From Clostridia bacterium (GTDB lineage: Bacteria; Bacillota; Clostridia; TANB77; CAG-508): a stretch of 64,000 nt of DNA. Positions 54,531 to 63,231 of this stretch are shown piece after piece (position 1 is the stretch's first letter; the number at the start of each line of letters is the position of its first letter). The notes under the pieces were generated by a model, which worked only from the letters and a program-made list of their open reading frames with translations, had not been told where the DNA came from and ran no database searches. The translations under genes and the position numbers were made by a program. The stretch is from the NCBI GenBank assembly GCA_900770385.1, contig CAAGKK010000037.1:13414-77413 (forward strand), read 5' to 3'.

Positions 54531-55523
54531 ATGCCAAGAGCAAGTAAAAAAAATATGAAAAAGAAAAAGAATGACAATAGCTATAGCTCTGAAAATGAAA
54601 TAATTATAGGTGTTACAACTAAACCTAAAAATGTACGAGTAGAAAATAAAAAAACTACTCGTACCAATAATAACAAAAAAAATAATATGTCAAAACCTAA
54701 AAAAAGGACAAGCAAAAGCAAAGGAGTTCCTAAAAAAAATAGCAAAATACAAAATGATAAAGATCAGAAAATAAAAAAGATTAACAGAAAAAAAGGAATC
54801 GCAGGATTTATAGTATTATTTTTGTTACTTGTATCAGGGACAATTTATATGTTAACAACACCAATGTTTAATATTACTAATATAGAAATAAGTGGAAATG
54901 AAAAGAATTCTGTAGAAACATATATTAGTTTAACCAAGGTAGAACTTAATACTACAAATATATTTGCAATAACTAAAAATAGCATAACTAAGAATTTAAA
55001 AGAAAATTCATATGTAGAAAAAGTAACAATAAAAAGAAAACTACCAAGTACTCTACAAATTAATATAGAAGAAAGAAAAGTAGCTTATCAAGTTAAATAC
55101 AACAATCAATATATATATTTAGACAAACAGGGATATATATTAGAAATAGCTGATGAAAAAGAAAACATTGTAAAAATAGAAGGACTAACTAATTTAGAGA
55201 ATTCTATAGACAAATCAAATAGATTGGGCGATGAAGATTTAACAAAACTAAATACAATAATAAAAATTATGAATTATTGCCAATACAATAGTATAGATAA
55301 CCAAATTACATCTATAAACTGTAAAGACACATCAAATTATATTTTAACCTTAGAAAAAGAAAAGAAAATTGTGTATTTGGGAGATGCTACAAATTTAAGT
55401 GAAAGAATATTATGGTTGAAAACTTTATTAGAAAAAGAAAAAGGTAATAAAGGAGAGATATTTATTAATGGGGATTTAAGTAATAGAAAGGTATATTTTA
55501 AACCAGATAATAAAAAGGAGTAA
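54531..55523 (+). CDS. ftsQ: Cell division protein FtsQ/DivIB
   Basis: A bitopic division protein that complexes with FtsL and DivIC. A very basic 95-residue cytoplasmic tail precedes one membrane helix (about 96-115). The extracellular POTRA domain (F-N-I-T-N-I-E-I-S-G-N) and beta domain follow, with Y-V-E-K-V-T-I-K-R-K-L-P typical of FtsQ. The start at 54531 has AGGAGA 8 bases upstream; an in-frame ATG at 54507 has no ribosome site. It follows murA as in the Bacillus murG-murB-divIB region and opens the second dcw block. Confidence 0.88.
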   Translation: MPRASKKNMKKKKNDNSYSSENEIIIGVTTKPKNVRVENKKTTRTNNNKKNNMSKPKKRTSKSKGVPKKNSKIQNDKDQKIKKINRKKGIAGFIVLFLLLVSGTIYMLTTPMFNITNIEISGNEKNSVETYISLTKVELNTTNIFAITKNSITKNLKENSYVEKVTIKRKLPSTLQINIEERKVAYQVKYNNQYIYLDKQGYILEIADEKENIVKIEGLTNLENSIDKSNRLGDEDLTKLNTIIKIMNYCQYNSIDNQITSINCKDTSNYILTLEKEKKIVYLGDATNLSERILWLKTLLEKEKGNKGEIFINGDLSNRKVYFKPDNKKE

Positions 55524-55527
55524 TATT

Positions 55528-56256
55528 ATGAATAAAAAAGTTGTTTCAATTACTTTAGGAGTAATGTGTTTAATTCTAACAATAGCAATAGTTGTACAAT
55601 ACAAAACAATTCAAAATGCTAATCATATAATAAATATTAGTGGAGCAAATAGCGAATTAAAAGCAGAAGTTTTAAACTGGAAAGAAAAATATGATGATGC
55701 ATATTCTGATTTAGAAAAAGCAGAAAAGAAATTGGAAACACAAAGACAGCAAGCCACACAAAGAGGAGACAAGTCCTCAGAATCTGAAAAAGAATTAAAA
55801 ATAGCAAATTCAATTATAGGAACAATAGATGTAGCAGGTAAAGGAATTGTTGTAACTGTAGCAGATAATAAAAATGTTACAAATGATTCAATTAGTATAT
55901 TAGACAATATTAGCAACTATTTAATTCATGATACAGATTTATTAACACTAGTAAATGAATTAAAAAATGCTGGAGCTGAAGCAATATCTATAAATGATGA
56001 AAGAATAACCAATTTAACTTCAATTACATGTGATGGAAATGTAATATTAATAAATGGAAACAAAATAAGTTCACCATTTAAGATAAAAGCTATAGGATCA
56101 CAAGAAGCATTACTTGGAGCAATACAAAGACCAGGAGGATTTTTGGCACAGTTAAAAAAATTCGGATTGGTTTCAAGTGTAACAAAACAAAACAAAATAA
56201 CAATATATAAATATAATGGAATTATGGATTATAAATATATGAGAAACCAAAAATAA
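55528..56256 (+). CDS. ylxW: DUF881 family protein (YlxW-like)
   Basis: A 242-residue protein with one N-terminal membrane helix (about 7-24), an outside coiled coil (about 40-85) and the DUF881 domain, which carries D-L-L-T-L-V-N-E-L-K-N-A-G-A-E-A-I-S-I-N and I-S-S-P-F-K-I-K-A-I-G. DUF881 genes lie between divIB and sbp in Bacillus; their role in division or envelope is not settled. AAAGGAG precedes the start. The symbol is by position; ylxW and ylxX are paralogues. Confidence 0.85.
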   Translation: MNKKVVSITLGVMCLILTIAIVVQYKTIQNANHIINISGANSELKAEVLNWKEKYDDAYSDLEKAEKKLETQRQQATQRGDKSSESEKELKIANSIIGTIDVAGKGIVVTVADNKNVTNDSISILDNISNYLIHDTDLLTLVNELKNAGAEAISINDERITNLTSITCDGNVILINGNKISSPFKIKAIGSQEALLGAIQRPGGFLAQLKKFGLVSSVTKQNKITIYKYNGIMDYKYMRNQK

Positions 56257-56279
56257 GTATTTCTTAGAGAGGTAAAAAT

Positions 56280-56969
56280 ATGAAAAAAGAAAAGATAGTA
56301 ATTGTAATTACAATAGGAATTATGAGTTTATTATTAGCTTGTGTTATGTTTATGCAGTTCAAAGTGGTAAATGAAATAGATGTATCAGAATTAGAATCAT
56401 TAAGAGAAGATGAACTACAAAAGCTTGCATCAGAATGGAAAGAAAAATATGAAGAAACTAATACTAAGCTTCAAGATACTCAAACTAAAATAGCAGAATA
56501 CAAAGAAAAATCAGAAAACAGTGATGAAACAGAAAAGTTAGTTGAGGAAGAATTAAAAGAAGCAAACTTAATATTAGGAAAAACAGATGTAATAGGAAAT
56601 GGTATACAAGTTACACTTAAAGATACAGAAGATAAAGTATATGATGCGGAAGATTTACTAACATTAGTTAATGAACTTAGAGCAGCAGGAGCAGAAGCTA
56701 TAAGTATAAATGGAGAAAGAGTTATTAATTTAACAGATATTGTAGATATATCAAGTAGATTTGTTTTAGTAAATAGCAATAAAATTTCATCTCCATACAC
56801 AATACTTGTAATAGGAGATGAAAATTATTTAAAGAGTGCATTAAATATAAAAAATGGATATGTAGATGCAAAACAAAAAGAAGGATATAGTATCTTAGTA
56901 GAAAGCAAAAGTAATATAAAAATTAATAAATATTCAAAAGATATTAATTTAAAATATATAGATGTATAG
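56280..56969 (+). CDS. ylxX: DUF881 family protein (YlxX-like)
   Basis: The second DUF881 protein, 229 residues, with the same layout: N-terminal membrane helix, coiled coil, and the domain with D-L-L-T-L-V-N-E-L-R-A-A-G-A-E-A-I-S-I-N and I-S-S-P-Y-T-I-L. It is clearly a paralogue of the gene just upstream, arising by tandem duplication that is old and shared with other Firmicutes. AGAGAGG precedes the ATG. Function is not established. Confidence 0.85.
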   Translation: MKKEKIVIVITIGIMSLLLACVMFMQFKVVNEIDVSELESLREDELQKLASEWKEKYEETNTKLQDTQTKIAEYKEKSENSDETEKLVEEELKEANLILGKTDVIGNGIQVTLKDTEDKVYDAEDLLTLVNELRAAGAEAISINGERVINLTDIVDISSRFVLVNSNKISSPYTILVIGDENYLKSALNIKNGYVDAKQKEGYSILVESKSNIKINKYSKDINLKYIDV

Positions 56970-56989
56970 ATTTTAAGGAGGAAAATTAA

Positions 56990-57364
56990 ATGGTAATATT
57001 AGCAATTTGTATAGGTTGTATAATTGGAGCGATAATAGGAATAAACATACCAATAATTCCATATACATATTCATCATATTTAGCTATTTCAATAGTAGCA
57101 GCATTAGATTCTGTATTTGGTGGAATTACATCTACTCTAAAAGGAAAATTTGATTTTAAAATATTTGTTTCAGGTTTTTTTGGAAATGCTATTTTATCAA
57201 TTTTATTAACATACTTAGGAGAAAAATTAAATGTAGATATATATTTAGCAGCAATTGTTGTTTTCGTAGGAAGAATGTTTAATAACTTAGGTACAATTCG
57301 TAGATATTATATAGAAAAATGGTCAACTAAAAAAGATAAAAAAGCCGAAAAAGTTACGGAATAA
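56990..57364 (+). CDS. sbp: Small basic protein (DUF1290, Sbp)
   Basis: A 124-residue membrane protein with three or four helices; it starts M-V-I-L-A-I-C-I-G and has the family stretch A-A-L-D-S-V-F-G-G and N-L-G-T-I-R-R. The end is basic. Always next to ftsA in Firmicutes; function not known. AAGGAGG precedes the ATG. A gap of about 130 bases with a promoter separates it from ftsA. Confidence 0.88.
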   Translation: MVILAICIGCIIGAIIGINIPIIPYTYSSYLAISIVAALDSVFGGITSTLKGKFDFKIFVSGFFGNAILSILLTYLGEKLNVDIYLAAIVVFVGRMFNNLGTIRRYYIEKWSTKKDKKAEKVTE

Positions 57365-57426
57365 ATAAGCAAGAAACTTTGTTACAAAAATATTTCTAAA
57401 ATATTACAAAAATATTACAAATTCTC

Positions 57427-57455
57427 TTGACTTTTGATAAAAAATATAATATTCT
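57427..57455 (+). promoter_or_regulatory. Possible sigma-A promoter of ftsA-ftsZ
   Basis: TTGACT (57427-57432), 17-base spacer, TATTCT (57450-57455). A better -10 (TATAAT, 57445) is present but would be only 12 bases from the -35. Confidence 0.4.
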
Positions 57456-57496
57456 TAAAGACGAAAAAATATACTATAAAAATTGGAGGGTTAAGC

Positions 57497-58726
57497 TTGG
57501 CAATAGGAGATATAATTGTCGGCATAGATATAGGAACTTCAAAAATTACTACTGTTGTAGGAGAAGTAAATAATTTTAACCAAATAGAAACAGTATGTAT
57601 GAGCAAGTGGAAATGTACTGGAATAAAAAAAGGTAAAATAATTAACGAAGATGAAGTTGCAATGTCAATTGCTAAAACAATTAATGATGCTGAAGAAGAA
57701 GCTAATTTGAGAATCAATTCTGCATATGTAACAATACCAGGAAAATATGTAACAATTGTTCAAAATAGTGTAATAAAAGAAATAAAAGATAAATTTGCTG
57801 GAATATCTGTAAAAGATGTAAATTCTGCTATGATGTTAGTAAAAGACATTGAACTACCAGATGATAAAACAATCATAGACATAGTACCAGAGCAATTTAT
57901 GCTAGAAGATGGAAAAGTCGTGAATGATCCAATAGGCTGCTTAAGTTCAAACTTTACGGTTAATGCTGAAATTATTTTAGCTGACAAAGACTATGTTAAA
58001 CAATTACATCAAATATTTAAAAAAGTAGATTTAGAAATTGATGGAATAATACCTGTAACATTAGCTGAAAGAAATTTAGTATTAGATTCTAATGAATTAA
58101 ATGACAATATAATGCTTTTAGACATAGGAGCGGGAAATACAGAAATAGGTGTGTTTGATGGAAGTAAGTTTTCTTATACTAATACAATACCATTAGGAGG
58201 CAATAATATTACCAATGATATTGCAGTAGTATTAGATATTTCCGTAGAAGAGGCAGAAAAATTAAAAAGACAATATGGACTAGCTCTAAAATCATTTATT
58301 GATAACGATAATGATATAATACTAAATACTTGTAATGGATTAAGTAAAACAAGAACAATAAAAAGTTCAGAATTGATTGAAATAATAGAAGCAAGGGTAG
58401 AAGAAATCTTTTCTTTAATAAATAAAGATATAACAGCACAAGGAATAAAATCAAAAATTAATAATGTAGTTTTAACAGGTCAAGGTATAACAAACATAAA
58501 TAAAAGTGATGTTGCTGGAAAAATAGCATTAAATATACCGGTAAAAATGTCTACTGGAAGATTAATCAGTACAGTTAGACCAAGTTATAGAACAGCATAT
58601 GCTCTAGTAAGATATATTGCTGCTAGACCATTTGCAAGATCAGTTTCAAGTAGTATTGATACTGTATTAGAAGATAATTTCTTAAAAGTGTTATTCGAAA
58701 GAATAAAAGAATTTTTTTATTCATAA
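57497..58726 (+). CDS. ftsA: Cell division protein FtsA
   Basis: An actin-like ATPase that tethers FtsZ to the membrane. 409 residues from the TTG at 57497 (GGAGGG, spacing 6), starting L-A-I-G-D-I-I-V-G-I-D-I-G-T-S-K. Motifs: L-L-D-I-G-A-G-N-T-E, L-T-G-Q-G-I. The C-terminus is an amphipathic helix (F-L-K-V-L-F-E-R-I-K-E-F-F) as needed for membrane binding. A longer in-frame start at 57434 lies in the promoter region and is not used. ftsZ follows after 44 bases. Confidence 0.95.
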   Translation: MAIGDIIVGIDIGTSKITTVVGEVNNFNQIETVCMSKWKCTGIKKGKIINEDEVAMSIAKTINDAEEEANLRINSAYVTIPGKYVTIVQNSVIKEIKDKFAGISVKDVNSAMMLVKDIELPDDKTIIDIVPEQFMLEDGKVVNDPIGCLSSNFTVNAEIILADKDYVKQLHQIFKKVDLEIDGIIPVTLAERNLVLDSNELNDNIMLLDIGAGNTEIGVFDGSKFSYTNTIPLGGNNITNDIAVVLDISVEEAEKLKRQYGLALKSFIDNDNDIILNTCNGLSKTRTIKSSELIEIIEARVEEIFSLINKDITAQGIKSKINNVVLTGQGITNINKSDVAGKIALNIPVKMSTGRLISTVRPSYRTAYALVRYIAARPFARSVSSSIDTVLEDNFLKVLFERIKEFFYS

Positions 58727-58770
58727 TAAGAAGTTTAAAATTTGAATAAATAGATTAGGGAGGAAATAGT

Positions 58771-59883
58771 ATGTACGAATACGAAGAAATGGAAAACAAA
58801 CAAGTAGTAGATGGAGCAGCTACTATAAAAGTAATAGGAGTTGGAGGAGCAGGAAATAATGCTGTTAACAGAATGGTTGAAGCTGGAATAAAAGGAGTTG
58901 AATTCATAGCTGTTAATACAGATAGACAACAATTACAACAATCTAAAGCTGCAACAAAAATTCAAATAGGAGAAAAAATAACTAGAGGATTAGGAGCTGG
59001 AGCAAACCCAGACATAGGAGCTCAAGCAGCAGAAGAAAGTAAATCAGAAATAGGTGAAGCTTTAAGAGGAGCAGATATGGTATTTGTTACTGCCGGAATG
59101 GGTGGTGGAACAGGTACTGGAGCAGCAGCAGTTGTTGCAGGAACAGCAAAAGAATTAGGAATATTAACAATTGCAGTTGTTACAAAACCATTCACATTTG
59201 AAGGCAAAAAAAGATTAGCACAAGCAGAACGCGGTGTAGAAAGCTTAAAAGGAAAAGTAGATTCACTAGTTGTAATACCAAACGACAAATTATTACAAAT
59301 AATAGATAGAAAAACATCTATAGTAGAAGCATTTAAAATGGCTGATGATGTTTTAAGACAAGGCGTACAAGGAATATCAGATTTAATAGCAATAGAGGGA
59401 TTAGTAAACTTAGATTTTGCTGATGTTAAAACAATAATGTTAAATAGAGGAATGGCTCATATGGGTATTGGTAGAGCATCAGGAGAGAATAGAGCAGAAG
59501 ATGCTGCAAAACAAGCAATACAAAGTCCATTACTAGAAACATCAATAGAAGGAGCTAGAGGAGTAATTATAAATATCACAGGTGGAAGCGATTTAGGATT
59601 ACAAGAAATTAATACAGCAGCAGAATTAGTTCAACGCAGTGTAGACCCAGAAGCAAACATTATCTGGGGTTCAGTAATAGATGAATCTTTAGGAGATGAA
59701 ATAGTAATAACAGTAATTGCAACTGGATTTGAATCAGATGCACCATTATCTAGTATAGGTGTTGAAAACTTAGTTTCAAAAGCTTGGGATAAAAAAGTAA
59801 ACTCAATTCCATCTTCTTCAGAAAGTAATAATTCATCATCAGATTTAGACATACCATCTTTCCTAAGAAATAAAAAGAAATAA
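58771..59883 (+). CDS. ftsZ: Cell division GTPase FtsZ
   Basis: A tubulin-like GTPase forming the Z ring. 370 residues: [12 protein letters not shown] near the start, the tubulin signature G-G-G-T-G-T-G at 111-117, the T7 loop with D-F-A-D-V, and the C-terminal peptide [11 protein letters not shown] that binds FtsA. GGGAGGA precedes the ATG. Codons are less AT-extreme than in neighbours, with some CGC and GGC, as expected for a highly expressed gene. Confidence 0.98.
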   Translation: MYEYEEMENKQVVDGAATIKVIGVGGAGNNAVNRMVEAGIKGVEFIAVNTDRQQLQQSKAATKIQIGEKITRGLGAGANPDIGAQAAEESKSEIGEALRGADMVFVTAGMGGGTGTGAAAVVAGTAKELGILTIAVVTKPFTFEGKKRLAQAERGVESLKGKVDSLVVIPNDKLLQIIDRKTSIVEAFKMADDVLRQGVQGISDLIAIEGLVNLDFADVKTIMLNRGMAHMGIGRASGENRAEDAAKQAIQSPLLETSIEGARGVIINITGGSDLGLQEINTAAELVQRSVDPEANIIWGSVIDESLGDEIVITVIATGFESDAPLSSIGVENLVSKAWDKKVNSIPSSSESNNSSSDLDIPSFLRNKKK

Positions 59884-59912
59884 GCAAATTAATATCAAAT
59901 TACATACATATT

Positions 59913-59953
59913 AAAAAAGAAATAATCTAAAAATGTAGATTATTTCTTTTTTT
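59913..59953 (+). terminator. Terminator after ftsZ
   Basis: A long A/T-rich stem (59913-59929 with 59936-59952), 6-base loop, and T7 in the 3' arm. Confidence 0.75.
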
Positions 59954-59965
59954 CTACCCTAAAAA

Positions 59966-59998
59966 TTGACAGACTTTTAAAAAAATAATTCTTATAAT
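59966..59998 (+). promoter_or_regulatory. spoIIG promoter with a 21-bp spacer (Spo0A-type)
   Basis: Consensus TTGACA (59966-59971) and TATAAT (59993-59998) are 21 bases apart. Bacillus spoIIG has the same odd feature (22 bp) and needs Spo0A~P. TTGACA here and TTTGACA at 60044-60050 resemble the reverse of a Spo0A box. Confidence 0.55.
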
Positions 59999-60061
59999 AA
60001 ACATATTCTAATTAGATTAAATACAAATACAACTTTTATGAGGTTTGACAGGAGGTGATAT

Positions 60062-61000
60062 ATGACATTTTATATAGACATAATATTTCTTGAAAACATT
60101 ATAATGAATTACATTATATTGTATACAACTGGTTTAATAGTGCAAGAAAAAATAAGTTATTTGAGAATGCTAATTTCTAGTATATTAGGAGCAATCTATG
60201 TAATTATGTTGTATATCACACAATTACCAATATATACAAATGTAATTATAAAAATTGTATTGTCAGTAGTAATGATATATATAGCTTTTTATCCCAATAT
60301 TTTAAAAAAATTAATAAAGAATATAGTAATTTTTTATTTAACATCATTCTGCTTTGGCGGTGCTGCATATTATCTTTTATATAATGTGAGTCCAAAACAA
60401 ATAAAAAACATAAATGGTGTTTTAGTGGGAGAATACCCAATAAAAATAGCAATATTAGGAGGAATATTAGGAGCTTTTGTTATATACATATCATTTAAAA
60501 TAGTAAAAAGAAAAATCGACAAAAATTCTATATATTACAAAATAGAAATTGGATACAATGAAAAAAATGTTGAGGTTACTACATTATTAGATACAGGAAA
60601 TTTATTAGCAGAACCAATAACTAAATGCCCGGTTGTAATTATAGAAGAAAAGAAATTACTACATATATTAGATGAAGAATCATTGGATATTTTAAAAAAA
60701 GGACAAATGGACAAATTAGATTGTTTGAAAGAAAAATTAAAATTACGCTGTAGAGTAATACCATTTAATTCGATAGGAAAAAACAATGGAATATTGATTG
60801 GTTTTAAACCAGACTATATAAAACTATATAATGATGAAGAAAAAAAGATAATAAATAATGTAATAGTTTGTACATGTAGTAATAAATTTAACAAAAACAA
60901 AAAATATTCAGGTTTAATTGGATTGGAATTATTAAACAGCCAGGAAGGAAAAATGGGTGAATTTAATGGATATACTTCAAATATTAAAACGAAGCTTTAA
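60062..61000 (+). CDS. spoIIGA: Sigma-E processing peptidase SpoIIGA
   Basis: SpoIIGA is a membrane aspartic protease that removes the pro-sequence of sigma-E in the mother cell. 312 residues: five predicted membrane helices (1-150) with N-Y-I-I-L-Y near the start, then a soluble protease domain with the active-site L-L-D-T-G-N (Asp177), and P-F-N-S-I-G near residue 238. AGGAGGTGATAT gives the ATG. The gene overlaps sigE by 44 bases. The long-spacer promoter upstream suggests Spo0A control. Confidence 0.94.
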   Translation: MTFYIDIIFLENIIMNYIILYTTGLIVQEKISYLRMLISSILGAIYVIMLYITQLPIYTNVIIKIVLSVVMIYIAFYPNILKKLIKNIVIFYLTSFCFGGAAYYLLYNVSPKQIKNINGVLVGEYPIKIAILGGILGAFVIYISFKIVKRKIDKNSIYYKIEIGYNEKNVEVTTLLDTGNLLAEPITKCPVVIIEEKKLLHILDEESLDILKKGQMDKLDCLKEKLKLRCRVIPFNSIGKNNGILIGFKPDYIKLYNDEEKKIINNVIVCTCSNKFNKNKKYSGLIGLELLNSQEGKMGEFNGYTSNIKTKL

Positions 61001-61689
61001 GTTCTTTTACAACTGTAAAGAAGAAAACGAGTGTGATATATTTTATGTAGCAGGAAGTCAAACCTTGCCACCACCACTAGAAATGGAAGAGGAAGAAAAA
61101 ATATTAAAACAATTAGAAACAAATGAAAGAAATGAAGCAAGACAAATATTAGTAGAAAGAAATTTAAGATTAGTAGTATATATAGCTAAGAAGTTTGAAA
61201 ATACAGGCGTTGGAATTGAAGATTTAGTTTCAATAGGGACAATAGGATTAATGAAAGCAATAAATACTTTTAAAACTAATAAAAATATTAAATTAGCTAC
61301 CTATGCATCAAGATGCATAGAAAATGAGATTTTAATGTTTCTTAGAAGAACTAATAAACTAAAAGGGGAAATATCTATAGATGAACCATTAAATCAGGAT
61401 GGAGATGGGAATGAATTATTATTATCAGACATTTTAGGAACTGAGCCAGATACAGTATCTAAAGGGTTAGAAGATGAAGTAGACAAAAAATTATTAAAAA
61501 TATCAATGGAAAAACTAAATCCTAGAGAAAAAAATATAATGGAATTGAGATTTGGATTTAAAACAGGTAATGAAAAAACCCAAAAAGAAGTAGCAGATAT
61601 GCTTCGGAATATCACAAAGTTATATATCAAGATTAGAAAAAAAGATTATAAATAAGATGAAAAAAGAAATTATAAGCAAAACTGGATAG
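60957..61689 (+). CDS. sigE: Sporulation sigma factor SigE, read through a +1 frameshift at CTT-CGG
   Basis: Mother-cell sigma factor. GTG at 60957 (AGGAAGG, spacing 8), overlapping spoIIGA. An N-terminal pro-sequence is followed by G-S-Q-T-L-P-P-P-L, core-binding [12 protein letters not shown], and [11 protein letters not shown]. In region 4.2 the zero frame meets CTT CGG (61602-61607) and gives an unrelated tail ending at 61655 (232 aa). Dropping C61605 gives [13 protein letters not shown], exactly the family helix, ending at 61689 (243 aa; Bacillus 239). The last helix that reads the -35 box depends on the shift. Programmed shift, mutation or assembly error are all possible. Confidence 0.85.
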
Positions 61690-61712
61690 AGCTACCTTAA
61701 AAAGGTAGCTCT
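61688..61712. terminator. Hairpin between convergent sigE and GNAT genes
   Basis: AGAGCTACCTT (61688-61698) and AAGGTAGCTCT (61702-61712), 3-base loop. It overlaps the +1-frame sigE stop and the GNAT stop, so both genes end in it; the T-run is weak. Confidence 0.55.
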
Positions 61713-62197
61713 TCTGATAACGAGAGAGTATAATAATTGTAATGTTCTCTCGTGTAATCAAAGGGAATATGAAGTTTTTTAATTACATTTTTAGATGAAA
61801 TGTTATTTCTTCTTATAGCAAAAACAACATCTGCAGATGGAAAATGAGATTTAAGAAAACTTACAAAGCCCTTTATGGCTTCAGGAATAAATCCTTCACC
61901 TCGCCTGGAACTTAATACTGCATATGATATAGGCAGCAAATTTTCAGATGTACGATAAGCAGATAATACTCCAACTAATTTTTTGGATTTTTTTTCCTCT
62001 AATACCAACCAAATGTCATTTTGATCAGCAAGTTTAAGTATTTCCAAAAGAGAAAGCACTTCTTCATAAGTTGATAAATAGAAAGAAGGCACAAACTCTT
62101 TTACTTTTGGATCATCCAAAATTTTTAATAAACCATAAATGTCCTTTTTATTTGGCTTCCGGAGAATCAACCTCTCAGTTTCGATAAAAAACTCCAA
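61697..62197 (-). CDS. GNAT-family N-acetyltransferase (RimJ/RimL type)
   Basis: A 166-residue acetyltransferase: E-T-E-R-L-I-L-R at the start, D-D-P-K-V-K-E-F-V-P, and the acetyl-CoA region S-S-R-R-G-E-G-F-I-P-E-A-I. It would acetylate an amine of a ribosomal protein, peptide or small molecule; the target is unknown. TTG start with GGGAGGA upstream. It sits between sigE and sigG on the opposite strand, which breaks the usual sigE-sigG pair, and uses codons (CGG, CTC, GCC) rare in its neighbours. Recent acquisition is possible. Its Arg13, conserved in the family, is encoded by CGG. Confidence 0.85.
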   Translation of the reverse strand: MEFFIETERLILRKPNKKDIYGLLKILDDPKVKEFVPSFYLSTYEEVLSLLEILKLADQNDIWLVLEEKKSKKLVGVLSAYRTSENLLPISYAVLSSRRGEGFIPEAIKGFVSFLKSHFPSADVVFAIRRNNISSKNVIKKLHIPFDYTREHYNYYTLSLSEELPF

Positions 62198-62268
62198 GAA
62201 AATTCCTCCCTTATATTAAGATATATCTATTATAACATAAAAATATAAAATTGTAAAAAAATAAAAAA

Positions 62269-62298
62269 GTATAAACATTAATTCTTTTGGCAATAATT
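62269..62298 (+). promoter_or_regulatory. Sigma-F/sigma-G type promoter of sigG
   Basis: GTATA (62269-62273), 15-base spacer, GGCAATAATT (62289-62298). This matches every fixed position of the forespore consensus GYWTA-N15-GGNRANANTW. In Bacillus, sigG is first transcribed by sigma-F and then by itself. Confidence 0.7.
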
Positions 62299-62329
62299 AA
62301 TAAAAGATTATTCTAAAGGGGGTTATTGT

Positions 62330-63103
62330 TTGATAAAAAAGGTAGAAATAAGTGGAGTTAATACTTCAAAATTACCTGTGCTATCAAATGAAGAAAAAAA
62401 CAAGTTATTAGAAAAAATAAAAAATGGAGATAAGGAAGCAAGAGAAAAATTTATACAGGGAAATTTAAGGCTAGTACTAAGCGTTATACAAAGATTTCAA
62501 AATAGAGGAGAAAATGCAGATGATTTATTTCAAATAGGATGCGTTGGATTAATAAAAGCACTAGATAATTTTGATTTAAGTCAAAATGTACAATTTAGCA
62601 CATATGCAGTGCCTATGATTATAGGGGAAATTAGGAGATATTTAAGAGATAATAATCCAATAAGAGTAAGTAGATCAATAAGAGATTTAGCATATAAGGC
62701 ATTACAAGTAAGAGAAAAAGTAACAAAAGAAACGGGAAAAGAACCGACAGTAGAACAAATAGCAAAAATTTTAGAAATAGAAAAAGAAGAAATAGCATTT
62801 AGTTTAGATGCAATTCAAGATCCCATCTCATTACAAGAACCAATATATAAAGATGGAAGTGAAAATTTGTATATTGAAGATCAAGTAAAAGATAATAAAA
62901 ATATAGATGAAAAGTGGGCTGAGAATTTAACAATAGCACAAGCAATGAAAAAGTTAAATAAAAGAGAAAAAGAAATAATAGCAAGACGATTTTTTGATGG
63001 ACGAACTCAAATGGAAGTGGCAGAAGAAATAGGGATATCACAAGCACAAGTATCAAGATTAGAAAAAGATGCAATAAATAGAATAAGAAAAGTATATAAA
63101 TAG
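62330..63103 (+). CDS. sigG: Late forespore sigma factor SigG
   Basis: Sigma-G directs late gene expression in the forespore. TTG start at 62330 (AAAGGGGG, spacing 7). 257 residues with V-E-I-S-G-V-N-T-S-K-L-P (family N-terminus), region 2 N-L-R-L-V-L-S-V-I-Q-R-F and D-D-L-F-Q-I-G-C-V-G-L, F-S-T-Y-A-V-P-M-I-I-G-E-I-R-R, and region 4.2 G-I-S-Q-A-Q-V-S-R-L-E-K intact in one frame. Forespore-type promoter upstream. It follows sigE, with the GNAT gene inserted between. Confidence 0.96.
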   Translation: MIKKVEISGVNTSKLPVLSNEEKNKLLEKIKNGDKEAREKFIQGNLRLVLSVIQRFQNRGENADDLFQIGCVGLIKALDNFDLSQNVQFSTYAVPMIIGEIRRYLRDNNPIRVSRSIRDLAYKALQVREKVTKETGKEPTVEQIAKILEIEKEEIAFSLDAIQDPISLQEPIYKDGSENLYIEDQVKDNKNIDEKWAENLTIAQAMKKLNKREKEIIARRFFDGRTQMEVAEEIGISQAQVSRLEKDAINRIRKVYK

Positions 63104-63129
63104 GATGTGTGTGAACGAGTATAGTGTAT

Positions 63130-63157
63130 GTAAAGGGGGGGACGACTCTGTCCGCCC
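63130..63157. repeat. Dispersed GC-rich palindrome, copy 3
   Basis: GTAAAGGGGGGGAC, loop GACTCT, GTCCGCCC, between sigG and ylmC. Same outline as copies 1 and 2. Confidence 0.7.
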
Positions 63158-63231
63158 AAATTACAATGAATATATATTAAACATAAACAATATAATATAT
63201 ATAACCAATAAAAAAAGAGAGGTACATATTA

